A DNA stretch of 25,704 nt. It comes from CAZBDU01 sp964490725 (GTDB lineage Bacteria; Spirochaetota; Spirochaetia; SZUA-6; DRHE01). Where the stretch lies: contig CAZBDU010000076.1 in the NCBI GenBank assembly GCA_964490725.1, positions 1 to 25,704 of the forward strand. The letters run 5' to 3'. Shown here piece after piece: positions 1-6,410 of this stretch. Within the stretch, counting starts at the first letter, position 1. Each line of letters starts with the position of its first letter. The position numbers and the translations under genes are program-made. The notes under the pieces were generated by a model. It was not told where the DNA came from and made no database searches. It saw nothing but the letters and a program-made list of their open reading frames with translations.

Positions 1-162
1 TACCGAAGAGCGCCCCGAGTGCGGCGACTCCCCCCTCAAGGGGAGTTCGACTTCACGGGCACGAAAGAGAGCCGCGTGCCTCAGAAGGCTGTGAGAAGCA
101 AAACAGCCGCGGAACGAGCGCAAGAAACCCGCTACAAGAGAGGCAAGGCTGCGGAGGGATAG
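1..162 (+). CDS. 3' end of an unrecognised protein (partial, uncertain)
   Basis: A frame is open from the first base of the window to a TAG at 160-162, giving 53 residues. The tail is rich in Lys, Arg and Ala and contains FDFTGTKESR, as in a basic C-terminal extension. I do not recognise a family. A second frame is open to a TGA at 92-94, so the reading is not certain, and the start lies outside the window. Base composition is less GC-rich than in the main gene block. It could equally be a random open stretch in a degraded region. Confidence 0.3.
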   Translation, partial: YRRAPRVRRLPPQGEFDFTGTKESRVPQKAVRSKTAAERAQETRYKRGKAAEG

Positions 163-649
163 CCCCTTCTCTGCCAGTCACGCCCAGCGGCCAGCATAGT
201 AGACGATTGTTGCCGCCGTGAGCGATGTAGAGGATTGATGCACATGATCAAGCTGCTCCACATGGCTGTCGGTGTGTAGTTCCTGAATCGTGTGTTGCCC
301 TGCCAACAGAACCGGATCAGGATGTGATGGGGCAATCGGCATCAGCTCTAGCACAATTGCGAACGCAGCACCACCTGCAGTGGGCGCAATCCAGCGTGGC
401 GCCCATCTTTTTTTGACAGTTTTCGGAGTGCTTCCCACACTGCAAAAGATACTAGTCTTGACGGTGCTTATACAACTGTTTGTCCTCCGACTTGCGAGCG
501 GCTTCCTCAGTTGTTCTGCGACCGACTACGTGTCCCTTGCCATACCTTTCTCCTTGGATTTAGAAATCCGCCGATTTGTCAAGGGGCTGGCGAAAACATC
601 TGATACGCAGTCTGATACGCTTTTTCCCGGTCTCTCACGGGACAGTATG
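163..649. other. lower-GC region without a convincing gene
   Basis: About 490 bases with visibly lower GC than the rest of the window and no reading frame with a good ribosome binding site. A minus-strand frame of 86 codons at 178-438 begins with GTG but has no Shine-Dalgarno sequence. TCTGATACGC is repeated at 599-608 and 611-620. The stretch may be a decayed mobile or accessory segment next to the tRNA-like element; this is inference from composition only. Confidence 0.4.
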
Positions 650-701
650 GACACAAGACACAAGATATTGTGTTTGCGTAGACACAAGACACAAGATATT
701 G
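650..701. repeat. 21-bp direct repeat, two copies at a 31-bp period
   Basis: Two identical 21-bp copies lie at 650-670 and 681-701, separated by 10 bp. Each copy itself contains GACACAA twice in tandem followed by GATATTG. The second copy ends exactly at the first base of the tRNA-like element. The unit could be a tandem duplication or iterated protein-binding sites. Confidence 0.8.
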
Positions 702-775
702 CGGTGGTGGAATGCATGGATTTCAAGGGCGAGCCTTCCAAGCTCGTGATGTGGGTTCGATTCCCATCGGGCGCT
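701..775 (+). tRNA. tRNA-Gly(UCC)-like element, 5' half degenerate
   Basis: The anticodon arm is perfect: stem 730-734/742-746 with loop CTTCCAA and anticodon TCC at 737-739. The T arm is also good: GTGGG/CCCAT at 751-755/763-767 with loop TTCGATT. The 3' acceptor strand is CGGGCGC at 768-774. It would need GCGCCCG at the 5' end, but the sequence there reads GCGGTGG, which gives only a few pairs. I cannot close a normal D stem. CCA is not encoded. Either this is a tRNA remnant (pseudo-tRNA, for example from recombination at an attachment site) or a functional tRNA with a strange 5' half; I favour the remnant. Confidence 0.5.
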
Positions 776-871
776 TACGTCAAGTGCCTACAGCGCAGTA
801 ACTTAGAGCCCCGCCTTGCCGCGGGGCCCTCTACTCGGCTCACCTCTGGCAGCGCAGAAGCGTGGCTCAAC

Positions 872-895
872 AAAAGGGGGGCCTGTGGGGCCCCC
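872..895 (-). terminator. intrinsic terminator of the PEGA lipoprotein gene
   Basis: A 7-bp GC stem (877-883 with 889-895) and a 5-base loop are followed on the minus strand by a T-rich tract (the A run at 872-875). It lies about 26 bases after the stop of the PEGA lipoprotein gene. A second hairpin, GCCCCGC/GCGGGGC at 808-814/821-827, lies further on without a T tract. Confidence 0.75.
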
Positions 896-921
896 GTTTC
901 TCTCCAAGCGGTCGAAGCGCC

Positions 922-1302
922 TCAGCGCTCCAGCACCATATGGACCCGCGACTCGTTCAGCTCGTACCAGTTCCCGGTGACCAGGTCGATCACGATAGGC
1001 CAGAAGCCGGTGACGATGTCCAGCAGCACCCACACCACCCCGACGTGGTTGTCCAGCACGTAGGACTTGCTCTGATAGCCTTCCTTGCGGAACTCGACGA
1101 TGTACTCTTTCTTCACGCTGAGCCGGACCTTTAGCGGAGTCTCACCCATATACTGGCCGTCTACGTAGACCTTGACACCCCTGGGCTGGGAAGTCATGTT
1201 GATGCCCGGCTCTTTGTTGTTGAACAGCGTCGCACAGCCGCTCATGACTCCCACGAAGGCCACAACAACCACCGCTGCCACCACGATCCGCACGCCTTTC
1301 AT
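922..1302 (-). CDS. PEGA-domain lipoprotein
   Basis: 126 aa. The start ATG at 1302 is chosen because GGAGGGAG lies just upstream and the product then begins with a typical lipoprotein signal (MKGVRIVVAAVVVVAFVGV) ending in a lipobox MSGC. The mature part contains a PEGA-like surface module: SQPRGVKVYVDGQYMGETP, then a strand ending in FRKEGYQ. A short hydrophobic stretch, VGVVWVLLDIVTGFWPIVID, follows. PEGA modules are found in envelope and surface-layer proteins of many bacteria and probably mediate protein or glycan contacts. Only 58 bases separate it from the hydroxylase gene upstream and I see no promoter there, so it is probably the last gene of that transcript and ends at the terminator at 872-895. 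The exact function is unknown. Confidence 0.8.
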   Translation of the reverse strand: MKGVRIVVAAVVVVAFVGVMSGCATLFNNKEPGINMTSQPRGVKVYVDGQYMGETPLKVRLSVKKEYIVEFRKEGYQSKSYVLDNHVGVVWVLLDIVTGFWPIVIDLVTGNWYELNESRVHMVLER

Positions 1303-1360
1303 CGCTCCCTCCAAGGTTTCGATTCTGCCCTCGAAGCTTAGCGCAAGCACCTGTGGGTGA

Positions 1361-2032
1361 TCAACCTCCGGCTCGCTTGTCTTCCGGCGCGGAGCCCTCG
1401 TCCGGCGGCAGGGTCCGGAACACCAGATCCCACAGCGGCGAGGTGACCCCGAACCGCCGGTCCGGCGTCTGGAAATGGTGGTGCATGTGATGGCGGCGCA
1501 CGTAGCGCAGTGCCCTGGAGCGCAGCCGGAAGTGGTGCGTGGAATAGTGCGTCAGATCGTAGGCCAGATAGCCGCTCACCGTTCCGGCGAACAGGGCCGG
1601 CACCCAGGCGCCGCGGTGCAGCAAGAGTGCGAAGACCAGGGAGTACAGCCCGAGCACCAGCGCCGCCAGGGGGACGCTCACTACCGGGGGCATCACCAGG
1701 CGGCTCTTGATCATCGGCTGGGCGTGGTGAACGCCGTGGAACAGGAAGGAGATGCGCTCCTGCCGCCTGGTCCGCGGCCGAAAGTGGAACACGAAGCGGT
1801 GCAGCGTATACTCCAGGAGCGTCCACAGGAACAGCCCCGCCACGAAACCCACCGGCACGGTGACCGCCGCGGCGGCCCCGCCCCAGGCGACGGCGCCGGC
1901 CAGGGCCAAGCCCACCACCGGCAACCAGAGGGCCACGATCACCGCGGGGTGGATGTGGGTGAAAAACTCGAGGAAGTCGGATTTGAACAGGCGGATGGGC
2001 TCCTTGCCGCCGACGATGTCCATGTGCCCCAT
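1361..2032 (-). CDS. membrane fatty-acid hydroxylase / sterol desaturase superfamily protein
   Basis: 223 aa integral membrane protein. It carries the eight-or-more-histidine di-iron signature of the FA_hydroxylase family: HRFVFH at about residues 78-83, HGVHH at 99-103, HYSTHH at 162-167 and HHMHHHF at 181-187. At least four hydrophobic segments surround these motifs. Family members use O2 to hydroxylate or desaturate lipids such as fatty acids, carotenoids or sterols; the substrate cannot be told from the sequence. The late motif HHFQTPDRRFGVTSPLWD is typical of FA2H-like enzymes. The start ATG at 2032 has GGAGG 5 bases upstream; an in-frame ATG three codons later is possible. A 7-bp hairpin (2045-2051/2055-2061) sits in the leader just before the ribosome binding site. 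The gene follows the G1P dehydrogenase by 110 bases. Confidence 0.85.
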   Translation of the reverse strand: MGHMDIVGGKEPIRLFKSDFLEFFTHIHPAVIVALWLPVVGLALAGAVAWGGAAAAVTVPVGFVAGLFLWTLLEYTLHRFVFHFRPRTRRQERISFLFHGVHHAQPMIKSRLVMPPVVSVPLAALVLGLYSLVFALLLHRGAWVPALFAGTVSGYLAYDLTHYSTHHFRLRSRALRYVRRHHMHHHFQTPDRRFGVTSPLWDLVFRTLPPDEGSAPEDKRAGG

Positions 2033-2127
2033 GATCCCTCCCTCAGCCCGCCCTGCGGGCTATGCCGGCCCGCAAAGGTGCTATCCCGGTCGTCTGGATC
2101 CGGATCCCTCGGGGCGATGGTGGGCGG

Positions 2128-2153
2128 AAACCCCCGGATTGGTCAACCCGGGG
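2128..2153 (-). terminator. terminator-like hairpin overlapping the G1P dehydrogenase stop
   Basis: Stem CCCCGG/CCGGGG (2132-2137 with 2148-2153), extended by two A-T pairs across one mismatch, is followed on the minus strand by GTTTCC. The stop codon of the dehydrogenase (2143-2145) lies in the hairpin. The T tract is short, so termination may be partial. Confidence 0.45.
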
Positions 2154-3522
2154 CCGGGCCGAGCTCGCCCTCGATGCTCGCCAGCACCTTCGCGCGCACG
2201 GCTTCCTCCAGCCCCAGCTCGTGCATCAGGTCGTTGCAGCCGTAGCGGTTGCGCAGATAGCGTACATGGCGGAAGGGGAGAGTGGCCTGCAGTGGGTCCA
2301 GACCGTAGCGCCGCAGGTCGAAGGGAAAGCCCGCATCGCGGAGGGCCTCGATGGCCCCGGCAAGCTCGTCCAGGATGCCCTGCGCCAGCTCGGCCAGCCC
2401 TTCCCGGTTGGCGGCGAAGGCCTGCAGGCGCTTCCGCAGTGTCTCCGCATCCGGCTCCCGGCCCTCCATCTCCGCGCGCATCTTGCCCATGAAGGGCTGC
2501 ATCTCCGGCACCACCGTCTGCTCCCAGTGCGGGCCCCGGCTCAGGGCGGCGGCGCGGGCGGCCGCCTCTGGAAGGCGATCGGGGAGCATGGCGAAGAAGG
2601 AACGGTAGGCCGACAGCACGAAACGGCTGGCCGCACCCACCAGCAGGCCGTGCAGGTTGAGCCTCTGATCGGAAACCGCGCCCGCCACGTCCCAGTAGTG
2701 GGCCACCGAGTGCTCGGCGGAGGCAGCCGGCCGCGAGCTGCCCAGCGCCTGCATCAGCAGCCCGGAGCTGAGCGCCGCGTCCGCCAGCCGGCCGACCGCC
2801 TCCACCCGGTCGGTGCCGATCTCTCGCCCAGCCTCCAGGCCGCGCCGGGCAGAGCAGAGGGCCAGCTCGGCGCACTCCCGGCAGATGTATTCCTCGGCCA
2901 CCGCCGCGGCGACATTCCAGTCCAGGTAGGCCACGTACTTGCCCAGCAGGTCCCCCAGACCGGCCAGTACGAGCTCCTGAGGCGCCGAGGCCATCACGGA
3001 GGTGGGGCAGACCACGACCTCGGAAGGGCTCACCTCCGCCGAGTAGAAGTTCCCCTTGTCCTTCACCGCGGATGTTCCGGAGGTATAGGCGTCCACCGAC
3101 GGAGCGGTAGCCACGCACCAGTTGGGCGTGCCGGTGTCCGCGGACACCTTCTTGCCCAGGTCGCTGATGCTGCCGCCGCCGACGGCGAGGATCAGATCCA
3201 CGCGCTGCGCCTGCACGATCCCGCTCAGGACGGCGGCCTCCTCCGGGGTGCAGCGTGGCCGGGGATCGGCGGGAAGAACCGTCTGGACCACCTGCCGGGG
3301 CCCCAACAGCCTCTTCAGCTCCCCTGCGGCCGCCCGCTCCGTATGCTCGTCGCTCAACACCCACACGCGCGCCCGACCGCCGAACCGCTCCCGGAGGAGG
3401 TCTGGCAGAGACTCCAGGACGCCCTCGCCCAGCAAGACCCGGCGGGTATGGATGACGTGCGTTCTGCCGCAGGTGCACCGCCACCGCCCCGAGGCGTCGA
3501 AACGCCCCAGCAGCTCCGACAT
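2143..3522 (-). CDS. sn-glycerol-1-phosphate dehydrogenase (AraM/EgsA family)
   Basis: 459 aa. Enzymes of this family reduce dihydroxyacetone phosphate to sn-glycerol 1-phosphate with NAD(P)H. They make the archaeal lipid backbone, and in some bacteria the AraM-type enzyme supplies a minor lipid. Visible landmarks are the dinucleotide motif AVGGGSISDLGKK (GGGS at 115-118), PSVDAYTS at about 142-149, the metal ligand context GLGDLLGKY (Asp191), SAEHSVAHYWD (His271) and LNLHGLLVG (His291). These fit the family's Asp-His-His metal site. The N-terminal CTCGRTH and the C-terminal VRYLRNRYGCNDLMHELGL are also seen in bacterial members. The C-terminal helical part is longer than in archaeal enzymes. 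The start is uncertain: ATG 3522 (used) or ATG 3546, neither with a strong ribosome binding site. It follows the FlgH-like gene by a few tens of bases, so it is probably co-transcribed. Confidence 0.85.
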   Translation of the reverse strand: MSELLGRFDASGRWRCTCGRTHVIHTRRVLLGEGVLESLPDLLRERFGGRARVWVLSDEHTERAAAGELKRLLGPRQVVQTVLPADPRPRCTPEEAAVLSGIVQAQRVDLILAVGGGSISDLGKKVSADTGTPNWCVATAPSVDAYTSGTSAVKDKGNFYSAEVSPSEVVVCPTSVMASAPQELVLAGLGDLLGKYVAYLDWNVAAAVAEEYICRECAELALCSARRGLEAGREIGTDRVEAVGRLADAALSSGLLMQALGSSRPAASAEHSVAHYWDVAGAVSDQRLNLHGLLVGAASRFVLSAYRSFFAMLPDRLPEAAARAAALSRGPHWEQTVVPEMQPFMGKMRAEMEGREPDAETLRKRLQAFAANREGLAELAQGILDELAGAIEALRDAGFPFDLRRYGLDPLQATLPFRHVRYLRNRYGCNDLMHELGLEEAVRAKVLASIEGELGPAPG

Positions 3523-3568
3523 ATGGCCTGTGCTGCCGGATTTCATGGGTGGGCGGCCGGTGGAACCG

Positions 3569-4378
3569 TCACTGCTGGAACAGGAAGTCCACCAGACGGT
3601 TGAGGTAGGCGAGGATGAGCTCCCGCTTCCTGGCGTCGGTGAGCGTGTAGGCCCTGGCGGCGGGCTGCGTCGCAGCCGCACCAGCCGGTGCTGCCGGCTG
3701 CGGGACCGCCGCCCCGGGCTGGCCGGGAGCAGGCTGCGCCGCCCCTGCGGGAGGCTGCGCGGCGGCAGGGGCCGGCTGCCCGGCCCCTGCGGGGGGCTGC
3801 GCGGCCTGTGCAACCGGAGGCACGACCTCTTGGATGTCGCCGGCGCCCAGCACCGGCGCCGGAGCCTGGAGGAAGGTTCGGTAGGTCAGACGGGCGTCCG
3901 CCAGGCGGGAGAAGCTGAGGCGCCGGCCGGCGCCGAGGGCAGTGGGATCCACCCACCCCGCAACGGTGACGGACTCCGTCTTGCCGCTCAGGGAGACCGT
4001 CCGGCTCCCCTGGATCCGGGCCCGTCCGGCCGCATCCACCTCGGCTACCGTGGCCGCCAGCGTGGCCGAGAGCGCGTATTCCTGCCCGCCGCTGGCGCTG
4101 CGATCCGCGCCGGCCCTGCCGGCGGGCAGGAACGACAGCAGTCCGCCGAACTCCCCCCCGGCAAGCTCGAGGGTTGCGGAGCTGGAGTCCGAGCTGGAGG
4201 ACCTGAAGGACAGATTTGAGGAGGCTTCGATGTCCACGAAAACCGTGTCTCCCACGTTGAGCGTCGGCCGTCCGCCGAGCAACCCTTGAGATCCGGGCAG
4301 CCAGAGACTCTCGGCGCCCGCCAGCAACCCTCCCGCCGCCAGGAAGGCGATCACTGCAGCGTATTGCATCCGGTTCAT
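3569..4378 (-). CDS. FlgH-like secreted protein with Pro/Ala/Gln-rich linker
   Basis: 269 aa. A signal peptide ends near AGGLLAGA. The mature part begins ESLWLPGSQGLLGGRP and continues LNVGDTVFVDIEASSNLSF, a Ser-rich stretch, then AEVDAAGRARIQGSRTVSL, VTVAGWVDPTALG and LADARLTYR. This order matches flagellar L-ring protein FlgH (SLW, GD-I-V, N-G-L-I-G, V-G-V-P-DI, VADARI). The end (KRELILAYLNRLVDFLFQQ) resembles FlgH's C-terminal helix. Between them lies a linker of about 70 residues rich in Pro, Ala and Gln, including a 14-residue repeat. The lipobox cysteine of classical FlgH is missing. No other flagellar gene is in the window. AGGAG is 7-8 bases before the ATG. The role could be a flagellar ring part or a diverged envelope protein. 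Confidence 0.7.
   Translation of the reverse strand: MNRMQYAAVIAFLAAGGLLAGAESLWLPGSQGLLGGRPTLNVGDTVFVDIEASSNLSFRSSSSDSSSATLELAGGEFGGLLSFLPAGRAGADRSASGGQEYALSATLAATVAEVDAAGRARIQGSRTVSLSGKTESVTVAGWVDPTALGAGRRLSFSRLADARLTYRTFLQAPAPVLGAGDIQEVVPPVAQAAQPPAGAGQPAPAAAQPPAGAAQPAPGQPGAAVPQPAAPAGAAATQPAARAYTLTDARKRELILAYLNRLVDFLFQQ
3719..3802. repeat. 42-bp imperfect tandem repeat, two units, in the FlgH-like gene
   Basis: Units at 3719-3760 and 3761-3802 encode two near-identical 14-residue stretches of the form AQPPAGA-QPAP. The repeat is in frame, so copy changes would lengthen or shorten the linker without a frameshift. Confidence 0.75.
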
Positions 4379-4412
4379 CCCACGCTCCTGCTCGCCGTAG
4401 CCCCCAAAGGCG

Positions 4413-4502
4413 CTACTTCTTCTTGTGACGGTTCTTTCTCAGCTTCTTCTTGCGTTTGTGGGTGGCAATCTTATGCCTCTTTCGTTTTCTACCACAAGGC
4501 AC
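4413..4502 (-). CDS. AURKAIP1/COX24-domain small ribosomal protein (29 aa)
   Basis: A 29-codon gene with GTG start, preceded by AAGGGGAG at a 7-base distance. The product has about 19 Lys, Arg or His residues; its core is KRHKIATHKRKKKLRKNRHK. This matches the short bacterial AURKAIP1/COX24 proteins, relatives of mitochondrial ribosomal protein mS38, found in spirochaetes among others. Known members are thought to bind the small ribosomal subunit; that role is from family knowledge, not visible here. It is the first gene after a strong promoter (4596-4624) and ends 34 bases before the FlgH-like gene. It is easily missed by gene callers because of its size. Confidence 0.85.
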   Translation of the reverse strand: MPCGRKRKRHKIATHKRKKKLRKNRHKKK

Positions 4503-4595
4503 GGATCCACTCCCCTTTCTCGTATTATCGGTTCGAAGATACAAACAGCAGGTGTTTTCCAGCAAAATCGCTTTTCCCGCCGCGGCGGACGGCCA

Positions 4596-4624
4596 ATTAT
4601 GCGGGAGCGCCCGGCTCAGGTCAA
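4596..4624 (-). promoter_or_regulatory. sigma-70 promoter for the COX24-like / FlgH-like / G1PDH genes
   Basis: On the minus strand TTGACC (4619-4624) and CATAAT (4596-4601) are 17 bases apart. The predicted start is near 4589, giving a leader of about 87 bases. The -35 box contains the TGA stop of miaA (4621-4623). Confidence 0.75.
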
Positions 4625-5529
4625 GTGGGCCGGCTGTGCTGTTCCCAGAATGTCCGGACCCTGGCCCGGATCTTTTCCACCTCCTCCGGCCGGTACCAGA
4701 TGACGCCCGGCAGAGACCTCATGAACGTCAGCTGCCGCTTCGCGTACCGGCGGGAATCCACCGTCACCTTCTCCTGCACGTCCCGCAGGGACAGGCAGCC
4801 CTTCTGCATTTCGAAGAACTCCCTGTAGCCGATGCCCCGCATCCCGGGATCCTCCCGCCCGTAGCCGCGCCGGATCAGGCTCTTCACCTCGCCCACCAGT
4901 CCGAGCCGAAACATCCGCTCCACCCTTTCCGCGATGCGCCGGTACAGCTCTTCCCGCTCGCGGTGCACCCCGATCAGGAGAAAGTCGAAATCCTCCCGAA
5001 CGGTCCTGGGGTTGCGAAAGGCCGACAGGGGTCTGCCGGAGCTGCGGTACACCTCCAGGGCCCGAACCACCCTGTAGCTGTCGTTCGGGTGCAGCGCCGC
5101 GGCCGTCGCCGGATCGACACGCGACAGCTCCTGAAACAGTCGCGCCAGCCCCCGCTCCCGCAGCTCCGCCTTCAGCTGCTCCCGCACCGCCGCCTCCCCC
5201 GGCGGCGCTTCCGCCAGACCGCAGACCAGGCTGCGCAGATAGTAGGCGGTGCCGCCGCATACCAGCGGGCGCCCTCCCCGCTCCTGGATCTCCGCCGCCA
5301 GGCGCTCGGCCTCGCGGACGAACCGCCCGGCGTTGAACTGCCGGTCCGGCTCCACCACGTCGATCAGGTGATGGGGAATCGAGGCCCGCAACTCCGCCGC
5401 CGGCTTGGCCGTGCCGATATCCATGTAGCGGTAGACCTGCATCGAATCCGCGCTGATTACCTCGGCGCCCTCGAGCGGCAGGTCCCGCAGGAGCTCGGTC
5501 TTCCCGACCGCGGTGGGACCGAAGAGCAC
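4621..5529 (-). CDS. miaA: tRNA dimethylallyltransferase MiaA
   Basis: 302 aa from GTG 5529. MiaA transfers a dimethylallyl group to N6 of A37 in tRNAs that read UNN codons. Motifs in order: P-loop GPTAVGKT (residues 4-11), ISADSMQVYRYMDIGTAKP, HHLIDVVEPDRQFNAGRF, VCGGTAYYLRSLV, HPNDSYRVVRALEVY, GMRGIGYREF and YAKRQLTFMRS. The length is normal for the family. The start is uncertain because the first beta strand (LVVLFG) begins upstream of this GTG. The frame is open back to a stop at 5581-5583, but the only other plausible start is a CTG at 5535. The gene begins about 20 bases after rpoZ and is probably co-transcribed with it. Its stop codon supplies part of the next promoter. Confidence 0.93.
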   Translation of the reverse strand: MLFGPTAVGKTELLRDLPLEGAEVISADSMQVYRYMDIGTAKPAAELRASIPHHLIDVVEPDRQFNAGRFVREAERLAAEIQERGGRPLVCGGTAYYLRSLVCGLAEAPPGEAAVREQLKAELRERGLARLFQELSRVDPATAAALHPNDSYRVVRALEVYRSSGRPLSAFRNPRTVREDFDFLLIGVHREREELYRRIAERVERMFRLGLVGEVKSLIRRGYGREDPGMRGIGYREFFEMQKGCLSLRDVQEKVTVDSRRYAKRQLTFMRSLPGVIWYRPEEVEKIRARVRTFWEQHSRPT

Positions 5530-5548
5530 GACCAGCGGGCGGACCCGT

Positions 5549-5740
5549 TCAGCCTTCGAGCCGATACTGCACTTTCCTTGTCAGAATCTGTTTGATCGCC
5601 GTCGAGACCACCTTGCCCCTGTTTGCTTCCAGCTCCTCGTCCCCGGCCATCTGAATCTGGGCAGCACGCTTGATCGCTGCCGTGGTCAGTACGTACGTAT
5701 TGTCACTGTAGCCGATCAGACGATCCAACGGTATGATCAC
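5549..5740 (-). CDS. rpoZ: RNA polymerase omega subunit
   Basis: 63 aa. The start GTG at 5740 is chosen because CAGGAG lies 7 bases upstream and the product then begins IIPLDRLIGYSDNTYVLTTA, like short spirochaetal omega proteins; a GTG at 5782 lacks such a site. The conserved core AAIKRAAQI (family: AA-KRA-Q) and GKVVSTAIKQILTRKVQY (family: K-V--A--EI--GK--Y) are present. Omega helps assemble and stabilise the RNA polymerase beta' subunit. A promoter lies at 5819-5847, so the gene heads a short transcript with miaA. Confidence 0.82.
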   Translation of the reverse strand: MIIPLDRLIGYSDNTYVLTTAAIKRAAQIQMAGDEELEANRGKVVSTAIKQILTRKVQYRLEG

Positions 5741-5818
5741 ACTTTCGCTCCTGACAGATTTTCCCGCCTCTGTGGGCTCCACGCGGGCAAGACTCTTGGC
5801 CTACTCGGATTAATGCAC

Positions 5819-5847
5819 AGTATACAAAGAATTAAGGACAAGATCAA
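5819..5847 (-). promoter_or_regulatory. sigma-70 promoter for rpoZ-miaA
   Basis: TTGATC (5842-5847) and TATACT (5819-5824) are separated by 17 bases on the minus strand. The predicted start is near 5812, giving a leader of about 72 bases. The -35 hexamer includes the TGA stop (5844-5846) of the cytidylate kinase-like gene. Confidence 0.75.
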
Positions 5848-6410
5848 GCCTCGCCGTCCCGCGCTACAGCCGAAGAAGGCAGGAGGCCACGTTTTTGCAG
5901 GGCCGCCACTATGGTCTGCACCACCCAGCGCTCGTCTCCCTTCTCGGTATCCACGACCAGATCCGCAAACCCGTAGCGATCCAGGTCGATTCCGTACAGC
6001 TTGAGGTAGCGCTTGCGATCTCTTTCGTCCCGCTCCTCCATCTCCTCCAGGGACTGCTGGAGGGGAATGCCCTCCCGGCGGGCTATGCGGGCAGCCCGGG
6101 TCTGCGCGCAGGCGTTGAGGTAGACCTTGAGCTGCGCGTTCTTCAGCAGCCAGACGGCGAGCCGCGAGCCCAAAACGCAGCTACCCTCGGAGGCCAGCTC
6201 GACCTGGCGGCGGTCCAGGTACAGGTCATACTGGCTGTCCTGCTCCGCCAGGCGGCAGAGCTCGTCGAAGGAAATGCCGCGCTCGGCCGCCATGTTGTGG
6301 AAGGTGTAGTTGATGAGCCGTACGCCCAGGCGCTCGGCGAGCAGCCGGGAAACCGTGGTGTTGCCGCAGCCGCTCTTGCCGGAAATGGCCACCCGCAGCT
6401 CACTCGACAT
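5844..6410 (-). CDS. cytidylate kinase-like P-loop kinase
   Basis: 188 aa. The product starts ELRVAISGKSGCGNTTVSRLL, a P-loop of the GKSGCGNTTV form typical of the cytidylate kinase-like family. Then come INYTFHNMAAERGI, YDLYLDRRQVELASEG and VLGSRLAVWLL, which fit the NMP-binding part, and a DERDRKRYLKLYGID lid-type segment with several Arg. The usual role would be phosphorylating CMP or dCMP, but the family is diverse and the substrate is inferred. Its ATG lies inside the end of yicC (11-bp overlap), so the two are translationally coupled. The order yicC / kinase / rpoZ / miaA is, as I recall, seen in spirochaetes. Confidence 0.85.
   Translation of the reverse strand: MSSELRVAISGKSGCGNTTVSRLLAERLGVRLINYTFHNMAAERGISFDELCRLAEQDSQYDLYLDRRQVELASEGSCVLGSRLAVWLLKNAQLKVYLNACAQTRAARIARREGIPLQQSLEEMEERDERDRKRYLKLYGIDLDRYGFADLVVDTEKGDERWVVQTIVAALQKRGLLPSSAVARDGEA

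Noticed and set aside
178..438. minus-strand open frame of 86 codons with a GTG start
   Set aside because: No ribosome binding site, no recognisable family and lies in a degraded-looking region.
576..606. TTGTCA ... TGATAC as promoter for the tRNA-like element
   Set aside because: The spacer is 19 bases and the start would be almost 100 bases from the tRNA; too weak.
650..701. short CRISPR-like repeat array
   Set aside because: Only two units with a 10-base spacer and no cas genes; a tandem duplication explains it.
290..1063. plus-strand open frame of 257 codons
   Set aside because: It runs through the tRNA-like element, the terminator hairpin and the end of the PEGA gene in antisense; no ribosome binding site.
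2062..3603. plus-strand open frame of 513 codons
   Set aside because: It is antisense to the well-supported G1P dehydrogenase; long open antisense frames are expected at high GC.
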